A stretch of 64,000 nucleotides of DNA from Candidatus Parachristensenella avicola (lineage in GTDB: Bacteria; Bacillota; Clostridia; Christensenellales; UMGS416). Below are positions 25,064 through 32,838 of this stretch, one piece after another. The translations under genes and the position numbers were made by a program. How positions within the stretch are numbered: position 1 is the stretch's first letter; every line of letters starts with the position of its first letter. The stretch is from assembly GCA_904420205.1 (NCBI GenBank), contig CAJFUN010000030.1:93718-157717 (forward strand), read 5' to 3'. The notes beneath the pieces are model-generated. The model did not search any database. It saw only the letters and a list, made by a program, of their open reading frames with translations, and was not told the DNA's origin.

Positions 25064-25555
25064 ATGCGCCATACGCTATCGGTCGTCGTCGTTAACTCTC
25101 CCGGCGTACTGACCCGGGTATCGGGGCTTTTCGCCCGACGCGGATATAATATTGAATCGCTTACCGTGTCGGCCACGCAGCGCAGCGATATTTCCCGCAT
25201 GACCATCGTCGTTGAGGGGGATCCCGCCGTATTGGAGCAGATGGTTAAGCAGCTGAATAAGCTCATCGACGTCATCAAGGTATGGGATATCACCGATACG
25301 GCCCTGTCCCGAGAGCTGGCTCTTATTAAAGTCGCCTGCGGAGCCGCCGTCCGCAGCCAGCTGCTGGAGATATGCCGGGTTTATCGGGCCAGCATAGTCG
25401 ATTTAAGCCCAGAGTACATGATCCTGCAAATTACCGGCACCAGCCAAAAGGTGGATGCGTTGGAGGATCTTCTGGAAGATTACGGCATCGTCGAGCTGGT
25501 ACGCACCGGTTCTGTGGCCCTAGAGCGCGGTGCCAACCGGCGGATGCAGCTGTAA
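25064..25555 (+). CDS. ilvN: Acetolactate synthase, regulatory (small) subunit
   Basis: 163 residues, the normal length of IlvN/IlvH. The N-terminal ACT domain (RHTLSVVVVNSPGVLTRVSG, then RRGYNIESLTVSATQRSD) binds valine for feedback inhibition, and the C-terminal domain starts near residue 85. It begins one base after ilvB with AGGAGG overlapping the ilvB end, so the two subunits are translated together. The remaining BCAA genes (ilvC, ilvD, leu) are outside the window. Confidence 0.97.
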   Translation: MRHTLSVVVVNSPGVLTRVSGLFARRGYNIESLTVSATQRSDISRMTIVVEGDPAVLEQMVKQLNKLIDVIKVWDITDTALSRELALIKVACGAAVRSQLLEICRVYRASIVDLSPEYMILQITGTSQKVDALEDLLEDYGIVELVRTGSVALERGANRRMQL

Positions 25556-25600
25556 TGCCCGCCGTGGATCGGCCAAGAAAACAGAAAAGGAAAATCCAGG

Positions 25601-26194
25601 ATGCAGCTGATTGACGTCTACGACTTTGACCGCACCATTTTCAAGTATGATACCTATACGGAATTCTTTCGCTATGTCTGCACCCGCCACCATCCCTGGA
25701 TGTGGGTGCTGGTCATTTTCCCGCTGGTGGGCTTTTTGCTGATGCTGCTGATGCCTTGGGATGTGCGCCTGGGCAAAACGATTACCTTCATCCCTATACG
25801 GCTCATGAATGCGCCCCGCCTTATGGGGGAATTCTGGGAAGAAATGGCCCGGCGCGGGTGGATTGCGCCTTGGTTTAAGCCGACGGAAAACGATGTGCCC
25901 GTAGTGATCTGCACGGCGTCGCCTCGATTCATGGTAGAACCCCTGCTGCAAGGGGCATTGCAGGTGAATTGCCTGCTAGCTACCGAGCTTGATCCCCGCA
26001 CCCTACGCTTTACCGGCCGCAACAACCGGGGCGCGGAAAAGGCGCGCCGCATCCGCGCCCGCTTTCCCGGCTGCCAGGTGCGCATTGCTGGCAGCGATTC
26101 GGTCAATCATGACCGTGCCCTGCTGAAAATGGCGCTGCAACCCACCCTTGTCCGTAATTTCGAGCGGCTTGCGCTCGACCCCGAAAAGCTATGA
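25601..26194 (+). CDS. HAD-superfamily (subfamily IB-like) phosphatase with membrane hairpin
   Basis: 197 residues. The nucleophile motif is DFDRTIFKYDT with Asp8 and Asp10 (DxDxT), motif II is the ICTASPRF segment, and the later Asp motif is IAGSDSVNHDRALL. The cap region contains a hydrophobic stretch (MWVLVIFPLVGFLLMLLMPW, about residues 37-56) able to form a membrane hairpin. It resembles small HAD-IB enzymes acting on phosphoserine or phospholipid head groups. It lies 45 bp after ilvN and overlaps tcdA by 4 bp. The substrate is unknown; phosphatidylglycerophosphate or another lipid phosphate is possible given the hydrophobic hairpin (inference). Confidence 0.85.
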   Translation: MQLIDVYDFDRTIFKYDTYTEFFRYVCTRHHPWMWVLVIFPLVGFLLMLLMPWDVRLGKTITFIPIRLMNAPRLMGEFWEEMARRGWIAPWFKPTENDVPVVICTASPRFMVEPLLQGALQVNCLLATELDPRTLRFTGRNNRGAEKARRIRARFPGCQVRIAGSDSVNHDRALLKMALQPTLVRNFERLALDPEKL

Positions 26195-26916
26195 TGGATC
26201 AATTTTCCCGAAGCCGCCTGCTGCTGGGGCAGGCCGGTGTGGATAAGCTTTTATCCAGCCATGTCATGATTCTTGGTCTGGGCGGCGTGGGGGGCTACGC
26301 TGCTGAAGCGCTGGCCCGTTCCGGCGTAGGCCGGATGACGCTGGTGGATCACGACCAAGTTACGTTGACCAATCTGAACCGGCAAATTATTGCGACCCAT
26401 GATACGCTGGGCCAAAAAAAGGTCGACGCGATGGCCGAGCGCCTGCGCAGCATTCGCCCTGATCTAAAACTGACCCTGGCGGACCAGTTCTTCCTGCCCG
26501 GCCAGCCCCTACCCGCTCTTTATGAGGCCGATTATGTGGTGGATGCCATCGATACGGTGGCAGCTAAGGTAGAGCTGGCCTGCCGCTGCCAGGCTGCCGG
26601 CATTCCCTTAATCTCCGCTATGGGGTGTGGTAATAAGCTCAGCCCTATGGGCTTTATGGTTGCCGACCTTTTCGACACTCAGGGCTGTCCGCTCTGCCGT
26701 GCCATGCGCCGGGAGCTGCGTAAGCGGAACCTGACGAATCTTAAGGTGGTCTATTCTCCTGAGCCGCCGGCTCGCCGTGAGGAGCCGGTAGATGGGATAG
26801 ATGACGCAGGCGGTAAGCGCTCGGTTGCCGGTAGCCTGCCCTATGTGGTGGGCGCCGCCGGGTTGATCCTGGCCTGGCAGGTGGTGACGGATCTAACCTA
26901 TGGCCTGCGGCCCTGA
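26191..26916 (+). CDS. tcdA: tRNA threonylcarbamoyladenosine dehydratase
   Basis: E1-like enzyme (TcdA/CsdL) that cyclises t6A37 of ANN-decoding tRNAs to ct6A using ATP. 241 residues. The nucleotide site is ILGLGGVGGYAAEALARSGV near residue 27, followed by LVDHDQVTLTNLNRQI, the ThiF/MoeB-family signature, and VDAIDTVAAKVEL. A Cys pair lies in GCPLCRAMRREL near residue 168. It overlaps the HAD gene by 4 bp and ends this plus-strand run. Confidence 0.95.
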   Translation: MMDQFSRSRLLLGQAGVDKLLSSHVMILGLGGVGGYAAEALARSGVGRMTLVDHDQVTLTNLNRQIIATHDTLGQKKVDAMAERLRSIRPDLKLTLADQFFLPGQPLPALYEADYVVDAIDTVAAKVELACRCQAAGIPLISAMGCGNKLSPMGFMVADLFDTQGCPLCRAMRRELRKRNLTNLKVVYSPEPPARREEPVDGIDDAGGKRSVAGSLPYVVGAAGLILAWQVVTDLTYGLRP

Positions 26917-27290
26917 TGGATACGCGCAAAGAATGTCAACAAAATTCATAATCCTCGCTTCAAGGTATTGCTGAGTGCCGGTCACTTCATGGTTCGATGG
27001 CCGTCGCCTGCCGATGCAGCGCGGCTCATTGACTGCGACTTGCCTACCGCACTGCATGCTCATGGCAGCGGCGCCCATGCCGGCCGGCGCCGGCCCTTTT
27101 ATATTGGCGTGATTAATTGGGGCGGTTTTTTCTTGCTCCAGCATGGGGTTCGACGGCGCGCTTATCCCGAAAGCCACCATGTTGCCTCGTATCCCGGAGA
27201 TCTGCACAAGCTTTCGCGGCTGAGCATGGTTCGCCGCCTGGCCGATAAGATACCGTGAATTGCTCTTGATAGTATCATTCACCGATACCC
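26917..27290. other. Gene-free spacer between tcdA and the ABC-2 genes
   Basis: About 370 bases. Overlapping open frames exist on both strands (26968-27258 plus, 26893-27282 minus), but neither has a ribosome site or a family I recognise, and both are Arg/Pro/His-rich in the way shadow frames are. No RNA gene is seen. Confidence 0.5.
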
Positions 27291-27330
27291 AAAAACGCGC
27301 TTATGCATGAGCATAAGCGCGTTTTTTCTT
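27291..27330. terminator. Bidirectional terminator (tcdA run / ABC-2 exporter)
   Basis: A 16-pair perfect stem AAAAACGCGCTTATGC / GCATAAGCGCGTTTTT with a 4-base loop, flanked by A and T runs so it works on both strands. The ABC-2 permease gene ends 32 bp away on the minus strand. Confidence 0.9.
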
Positions 27331-27361
27331 TCCTTAAGACCCGGTACCGTCGTCTCGCCTG

Positions 27362-28159
27362 CTAGCTTCCGGTCGAGGTATAGTGGGCCACGCCCCGCCT
27401 CCATAGCAATAGCATCAGGCAAAGGAAGGCCACGCCGGCCAGCGGCCCGATAAAGGCCGTCCAGGCCGGTAGACCCAGCATGGTCTGATCCAGGATATAG
27501 GCAGCTGGCAGATGAATCGCCAGGCCATAGGGCGCCAAGGCAATAAAGATCCACCGAAAGCCTCGGGGATAAATATCCACAGGATATTGGCACGTGCTGC
27601 GTCCGCCATAGGTCAGTACATTGACCACTTCAATGGAGCTGATGGACCAGAAGGTGGCCGTTGCCTCAATCATAAACAAGCCAAGTATCAGACAGCCTCC
27701 CCCGGCAAGGGCGAAAAGCAGCACCAGCACCTTGAGGGCCGTCCAATGCACCTGGGCGGCAAAGGCACCATAAGCCAGCGCCGCAACGCCCACCACCAGT
27801 GAACCAATGCGCCGTACGTCCATTTGAGCACACAGCACCAATAGCACCAGATTGCGTGGCCGCAGCAGCAGCCGGTCGAAATTCCCCGTTCGCACCTGTC
27901 CGCCAAAGGCCGTAAAGCCCCTGCAAAAGCACTCAACCATGCCAAAGGTAAAGCTCATTAAGCCAAAGAAAAAGTAAATCTGCTGGGATGACCATTGCCC
28001 CAGGGCAGGAAACCGCTGAAACGTGAGGACTACCGCCGCCAATTCGGTGCCGGTCATCACAAAAAGGGCCAGCATCTGCATCACCATCGAGGCCTTATAT
28101 TGGGCCGCTGACCGGAAATGGATCCCCATGGACCGAAAATAAAGCTTCCATGCATTCAT
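27362..28159 (-). CDS. ABC-2 type transporter permease (second of two)
   Basis: 265 residues with six hydrophobic helices, the ABC-2 permease fold (COG3694-like). The N-terminus KLYFRSMGIHFRSAAQYKAS and the amphipathic gate are typical, and FCRGFTAFGGQVRTGNFDRLLLRP is the family block common to this permease type. It starts 3 bp after the stop of the other permease gene with GGGAGGTTAG as ribosome site. With its partner and the ATPase it forms an exporter or polymer/lipid translocator; the substrate is not visible. Confidence 0.88.
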   Translation of the reverse strand: MNAWKLYFRSMGIHFRSAAQYKASMVMQMLALFVMTGTELAAVVLTFQRFPALGQWSSQQIYFFFGLMSFTFGMVECFCRGFTAFGGQVRTGNFDRLLLRPRNLVLLVLCAQMDVRRIGSLVVGVAALAYGAFAAQVHWTALKVLVLLFALAGGGCLILGLFMIEATATFWSISSIEVVNVLTYGGRSTCQYPVDIYPRGFRWIFIALAPYGLAIHLPAAYILDQTMLGLPAWTAFIGPLAGVAFLCLMLLLWRRGVAHYTSTGS

Positions 28160-28162
28160 GAC

Positions 28163-28966
28163 CTAACCTCCCTGGATCACCATACGGTTCAGCGCCCGCC
28201 GCCACAAAAGCCAGCCAATTAGGATCAGCGCCGCCATCCAGAAGACCTGAAGCGCCAGCGTTCCGCCCAGGCCTTCAGGGGACAGCTGGCCGGTATAGTA
28301 ACGAATCGGGACATCCAGCGTCTGCGCGAAGGGCGTCGATAGGATAAAGCGCTGCCAATGATCCGGGAAAAGGGTCAACGGCAGCAGGTTGCCGGCAGCA
28401 AAAGCATTGAACATGCCCAGCATATTGGCTGCGCCCCGGTAGTCCAGCGTAATCAGCGTACAGGCTGACATGATATTCTCCAGCGCCGCCATCACCAGCA
28501 CGCCCATGGCCAGTGAAAGCATAAAGGCTGCAAAGCCTGCAGCCGAACCGGGAAGCATCAGCCCCAAGGGCTGAGGAAGCAGCATAGCGACCGGCAGCAT
28601 CAGCAGCGCCCGCATCAGGGAACCCACAGACCGGTAGGCTACTGCCCGCATGTACCAATAACCATACAGATCCACCGGACGGCACAGGGAATAAACCACA
28701 TTGCCGCTCATTACCTCGCCATTCAGCGCACCGTCGCTGCCAATGATCACCCGAAAAAAAGCCTGCTGCAGCCAAACATAGCTGGCGGTCTGGTAAAGGG
28801 TGGAACTCTGCTGTCCACCGCTGGCATACAGCGCTTGATAGAGAAAAACAAGGATAAACCCGAAAAACAGCTGCGTCATCATGCCGCCCAGGGCAGCGCC
28901 ACGGTATTGCAGCTCCAGCATAGCCCGAAGGCGCAGCGTAGAGAGATAGGGCTTGAGCTTTTTCAT
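28163..28966 (-). CDS. ABC-2 type transporter permease (first of two)
   Basis: 267 residues with six predicted membrane helices, COG4587-like. The segment IGSDGALNGEVMSGNVVYSL parallels the RTGNFDRLLL block of its partner, so the two form a heterodimeric channel. The start overlaps the end of the ATPase gene by 4 bp (ATGA), showing translational coupling. These trios of one ATPase and two ABC-2 permeases are common and mostly uncharacterised in Firmicutes. Confidence 0.88.
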   Translation of the reverse strand: MKKLKPYLSTLRLRAMLELQYRGAALGGMMTQLFFGFILVFLYQALYASGGQQSSTLYQTASYVWLQQAFFRVIIGSDGALNGEVMSGNVVYSLCRPVDLYGYWYMRAVAYRSVGSLMRALLMLPVAMLLPQPLGLMLPGSAAGFAAFMLSLAMGVLVMAALENIMSACTLITLDYRGAANMLGMFNAFAAGNLLPLTLFPDHWQRFILSTPFAQTLDVPIRYYTGQLSPEGLGGTLALQVFWMAALILIGWLLWRRALNRMVIQGG

Positions 28967-29943
28967 AGCGCCATCTCCTTATACAAGGCCGCCACCATTT
29001 CATCCAGCGGAATGCCCTGCACGGAGAGATCATGCACATGCCCGGCCCGCTGGGCCAGCTCCAGCACGCGAGCGGTATCCACCTGATCCGGCCGGAATAC
29101 CACCCGATAGGTCAACCCCTCCTTCTGGCAACGTTCTGCCCCCGGTACGTCAAGCTGGGTTTCCTGTTCGTATTCAACCGTCAAGGTCCGTTGGGTATTG
29201 TAGCGGGCCAGCAAGGGATCCAAGGCTCCATCGTATAGCTTTTTGCCGTGCCCAAGTACCATAACCCGGCTGCATAGGCTGGTGATATCCTCCATATCAT
29301 GGGTGGTCAGCATGATGGTGGTTCCGTGCCGTTCCCGTTCCCCGGCCAGGAAATCCCGCACCGCCAGCTTGCTCACTGCATCCAAGCCGATGGTGGGTTC
29401 GTCCAGAAAAAGCAGCCGGGGCGAGTGCAGCAAGCTGGCCGCTAATTCGCAACGCATTCGCTGCCCCAGCGAAAGCTGCCTAAGCGGCGTATGCAACACG
29501 GCTGCAAGATCCAGCGCCTCCGTCATTTCCTCCAGGCGGCGCCGAAACTCCGCCTGCGGTACGCGATAAATATCCCGCAACAGTTCATAGGAATCGATGA
29601 CCGGCACATCCCACCACAGCTGGGTGCGCTGGCCGAAAACCACGCCGATATGGGACACATGGGTTCTCCGCTGTTTCCAGGGGATACGTCCGTCCACCGT
29701 AACCGTCCCTCCGTCCGGCACAAGGATGCCGGACAAAATCTTGACAGTCGTCGATTTACCTGCCCCATTGGGCCCGATATAGCCCACCACCTCGCCGGGA
29801 GCGATATCGAAGGACACCTGGGAGAGCGCCTCCACCTGTGTGTAATTAGGGCGGAAGAACCCCTTGATTGCGCCCAGCGCGCCCTTGCTGCGCTGGCTGA
29901 TCCGATAGGTCTTGTCGAGTTGATCCACATGAATATAGGCCAT
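28963..29943 (-). CDS. ABC-2 transporter ATP-binding protein (NatA/COG4586-like)
   Basis: 326 residues. Walker A GPNGAGKSTT, signature LSLGQRMRCELAASLLHSP, Walker B LLFLDEPTIGLD and H-loop TTHDM are all intact. A C-terminal 100-residue extension is typical for ATPases paired with ABC-2 permeases. The frame is open 13 codons further upstream, but AAGGAGGCAGCGTAC stands before the ATG at 29943, which I take as the start. It leads the three-gene ABC-2 operon. Confidence 0.93.
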   Translation of the reverse strand: MAYIHVDQLDKTYRISQRSKGALGAIKGFFRPNYTQVEALSQVSFDIAPGEVVGYIGPNGAGKSTTVKILSGILVPDGGTVTVDGRIPWKQRRTHVSHIGVVFGQRTQLWWDVPVIDSYELLRDIYRVPQAEFRRRLEEMTEALDLAAVLHTPLRQLSLGQRMRCELAASLLHSPRLLFLDEPTIGLDAVSKLAVRDFLAGERERHGTTIMLTTHDMEDITSLCSRVMVLGHGKKLYDGALDPLLARYNTQRTLTVEYEQETQLDVPGAERCQKEGLTYRVVFRPDQVDTARVLELAQRAGHVHDLSVQGIPLDEMVAALYKEMAL

Positions 29944-31164
29944 GTACGCTGCCTCCTTATCCAAAGCGGCTAATTTGCCCATGGGCGCCGCCTTTTCCCG
30001 TCATAATCACCTTCCGTTTTCATAAGTCAAGGACTATTAGTATAACACTCCGTATCGGGCGCGCGCAACGGAAAAACTGCGGTTTTTCTGCCTCGCTTCC
30101 TAAATATCCATAAAGATACGCTAACCCCTTTCTATTCGCGCTTCCATGTCGTTCCACATAGCCATATCATATCGTCCTTGATTAGAAGGCGCTAAAAACA
30201 GCCCACCGGGTGCGCCCCCGGAAAAGCAGGCTGCTAACGTGTGCCTTGTAGACCGGGAAACGGCCGCCGTTGCCGGCGCAAACCATGCTAGGCCCGCTGT
30301 AAAGGTTCCTTTGAACCTATGGCAAAAAGTCTTGCCGGATTTGGCGTGACGGGCAACGCCTTTAACCTTCGGCCACCGGGTCCGTCTCTTCATTGCCCCG
30401 CTTCAGCGCCTTTGCAATGTTCCAAAATCCGCCTTTCGGGTTATGCGCAGCACCCGCCCCCTGGTGCCGGTATAGGCGCTGCCCGGAACGAAATACTGCG
30501 TACGCACGCCGGCGTTGGCTTGGCCTGTATGGCCCGGCCGCCAGAATTTTCCGCGATGGATTCAAATCTGCCCAGCACCGAATCGCTGGGTAGAAACCGG
30601 CCTTTTCGGCCGTCATTTAGGCCGGTCAGGTGTCCGCCCTGATAAAGGCTTGCCTTAACATGCGATTTCGTCCGGCGGCGCATCCGCACCGTTGGTCCTC
30701 ATTCCGTAACCTTCCAGGCAAATAAGCATCATAATGAATCGTTTTGTCATTGCAAGCCGCCGTACACTCGAAGCCTTTGAAAACCGTGACGGAGGCAACG
30801 CGTTCTTCATTCGGCCCGTAATGGCCGGCGGCGACGCTGCCGATTGCGCCGCTGCTTTGCAGAAGTGCCCATAGGCCATCCATGACTAGAGCGAACCCTC
30901 TTCTTATCGCCAGCGGCGAAGACCGGCTGCGCCGTGCCAATGGGGAGCGCAATGGAAGGGCCGGCGATATGCTGTGTTTCCCGCCGGGGGGAAAGGTGTT
31001 CACGCGCTGTTCAACCGCACTTAGAGCGAGCTTCTTGCCTTCATCGGCTCCCTCGTGGAGCTCGGGGCAATGCTTTCCTTTCTCAGACGAACCCAATCAT
31101 GCTTGTGGACCGGCCTGTCAGCGGTGCGCCCAATTGTAAGCATACAAACCCGCCAGCAGCACAA
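29944..31164. other. 1.2-kb region with no recognisable gene
   Basis: The longest gene-free stretch in the window. It contains short open frames on both strands (for example 30626-31096 minus and 30319-30642 plus), all without ribosome sites and without family resemblance. Small inverted repeats occur, such as AGGTTC/GAACCT at about 30303-30318 and GAAAAAC/GTTTTTC at about 30071-30088. It may be a graveyard of a decayed gene or element, but I could not identify one. No tRNA or rRNA is seen. Confidence 0.5.
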
Positions 31165-31192
31165 AAAAAGGAGGCGCAGTGGCCTCCTTTTT
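31165..31192. terminator. Terminator after the MacB-like operon
   Basis: Ten-pair perfect stem AAAAAGGAGG / CCTCCTTTTT with an 8-base loop, 12 bp beyond the stop of the ATPase-AbrB gene and bidirectional by its A/T flanks. Confidence 0.85.
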
Positions 31193-31204
31193 GAACTGAA
31201 CGCG

Positions 31205-32113
31205 CTATGTCCCGCTATGGAAGTCGGGGTTTATGATGACAACTTTATCGTCCTCCAGCTCTACGCGCACCTTTGATTTACCCGATATACCGATTGCGCC
31301 CAAATACTCCCTGGGGATCTGCAGCCGGCCGGCATTATCCACCACAGCCAGCTCCTCCTGGGCCTCCATCTCCTCGGGCTCCTGGTTCATCTGCTCTAGC
31401 TCGCCTACCTCATTGATTTGCTGGGCATAAGATTTTCTGCGGATGAACTCTGAGGATGTTCTGCCATCCCGGATCGCCACCACGCGGTCCACCCGCCGGG
31501 ACAGCGAAATATCATGCGTAACGATCATAATGGTCAGGCCCGTGGTGCGGCACACTTCCCGGAAGATGTCTAAAATCATGTTGGCCGTAGCGCTATCCAC
31601 CGCACCGGTAGGCTCGTCAGCCAGCAACAGCTTGGGATTATTGGCTAGGGCGATCGCGATCGCCACCCGCTGCTGCTCACCGCCGGACAACTGGCTAAGC
31701 TTGCTGCCGGCCCGGTTGGCCAGGCCCACGGTCTCCAGCAGCTGCCGTGCCCGCTCCACGCGATCCTTCCGGCTGGTCAACACCATGGGCACCTGCACAT
31801 TTTCCAGGGCCGTCATATAGGGAATTAGGTTGCGCGCGTTGTTCTGCCATACGAAGCCCACCGTATCGCGTTTATAGGTGATGTAGTCCTTCTCCTTGAA
31901 TTTCAATAGGTCCTTACCGTCCACCAGAAGCGTGCCGGCGGAAGGCCGATCCAGGCCGCCGATCATATTCAATAGGGTGGACTTACCGCTGCCGGAGTTG
32001 CCGATGATCGCCATAAGCTCCCCATCGTCCACCGTCAGATCCAACCCCTGCAGCGCCACAACCTCTGTCTCTCGGGTTTTATAGATTTTGACCAGGTTCT
32101 CACACTGAATCAT
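31205..32113 (-). CDS. ABC transporter ATPase (MacB/LolD-like) fused to a C-terminal AbrB-like domain
   Basis: 302 residues. The first 225 are a MacB/LolD-type ATPase: Walker A GNSGSGKST, signature LSGGEQQRVAIAIALA, Walker B LLLADEPTGAVD and H-loop VTHDISL. After an acidic linker (QMNQEPEEMEAQEELAV) the last 45 residues read VDNAGRLQIPREYLGAIGIS and then a VRVELEDDKVVIINP strand. This is the swapped-hairpin pattern of SpoVT/AbrB domains (normally DNA-binding or dimerising). It starts inside the end of the preceding ATPase gene (4-bp overlap). The added domain may dimerise or regulate the ATPase; DNA binding is possible but less likely (inference). Confidence 0.85.
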   Translation of the reverse strand: MIQCENLVKIYKTRETEVVALQGLDLTVDDGELMAIIGNSGSGKSTLLNMIGGLDRPSAGTLLVDGKDLLKFKEKDYITYKRDTVGFVWQNNARNLIPYMTALENVQVPMVLTSRKDRVERARQLLETVGLANRAGSKLSQLSGGEQQRVAIAIALANNPKLLLADEPTGAVDSATANMILDIFREVCRTTGLTIMIVTHDISLSRRVDRVVAIRDGRTSSEFIRRKSYAQQINEVGELEQMNQEPEEMEAQEELAVVDNAGRLQIPREYLGAIGISGKSKVRVELEDDKVVIINPDFHSGT

Positions 32114-32838
32114 GGCTGCACCTCCTTAAAGGCGGCGGCCGCCTCCGGGTTGTAGGTTTCCTCCGTAATCATACCGTCCTGAATGCTATATACATGGTCG
32201 GCCAGCTCCATCATGTTCGGGTCATGGGTGGTCATAATCATGGTCACACCCTCTTTGGCCACCAGCTCGCGAAATAGGCGCATCACCTGCAAACCCATGG
32301 CCGTATCCAGCTCGGCGGTAGGCTCGTCGGCAAACAGCACCTTAGGGTGGTGGGCAATAGCCCGTGCAATGGCGACACGCTGCTGCTCGCCTCCGGACAT
32401 TTCCGCCGGCCGGTGGCGCATGCGTTGCTTCAAGCCCACCAATGTTAGCGCTTCCTCCGCCCGCTTCTGCCGGTCCTTAGCCGGATATCCCGCGATTCGC
32501 AGTCCAAATTCTACGTTTTCATAGGCGTTCATCTGGCTCATCAGCGCAACCGATTGGAAAACAAAGCTCATGTCCGTCCGGCGCAGTTCGTCCCGGGCGG
32601 CCTCCGGGAGGGCGGTAATCTCTTTGCCCTCCACGTAAACCTTACCGGAAGTGGGCGAATCCAAGGCGCTGAGGATGTTCATCAGCGTCGTTTTACCCGA
32701 CCCGGATCGCCCCCTCAGCACCAGGAGCTCGCCAGGGTTCACCTGGATGCTTACGTCCTTCAGCGCATGAACCTGGGTATCGCCAGTCCTGAAAATACGG
32801 TTGACATTTTCCGTCCATATAATCGGTTCCATGATCAA
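32110..32838 (-). CDS. ABC transporter ATP-binding protein (MacB/LolD-like)
   Basis: 242 residues with intact Walker A GRSGSGKTT, signature MSGGEQQRVAIARAIAHHP, Walker B LFADEPTAELD and H-loop TTHDP. It overlaps the permease gene upstream and the ATPase-AbrB gene downstream by 4 bp each, a tightly coupled operon. Two non-identical ATPases with one double permease suggest that they form the heterodimeric motor of a single MacAB-like machine. Confidence 0.93.
   Translation of the reverse strand: MIMEPIIWTENVNRIFRTGDTQVHALKDVSIQVNPGELLVLRGRSGSGKTTLMNILSALDSPTSGKVYVEGKEITALPEAARDELRRTDMSFVFQSVALMSQMNAYENVEFGLRIAGYPAKDRQKRAEEALTLVGLKQRMRHRPAEMSGGEQQRVAIARAIAHHPKVLFADEPTAELDTAMGLQVMRLFRELVAKEGVTMIMTTHDPNMMELADHVYSIQDGMITEETYNPEAAAAFKEVQP

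Noticed and set aside
26893..27282. 129-codon minus-strand frame beside tcdA
   Set aside because: It overlaps the end of tcdA, has no ribosome site and lies across a blank spacer.
30626..31096. 156-codon minus-strand open frame
   Set aside because: No ribosome site, no recognisable family, composition like shadow frames, overlapped by other frames in the same stretch.
29944..31164. tRNA or rRNA genes in the blank stretch
   Set aside because: No TPsiC-arm GTTCGA-type box in a cloverleaf context and no CCA end were seen.
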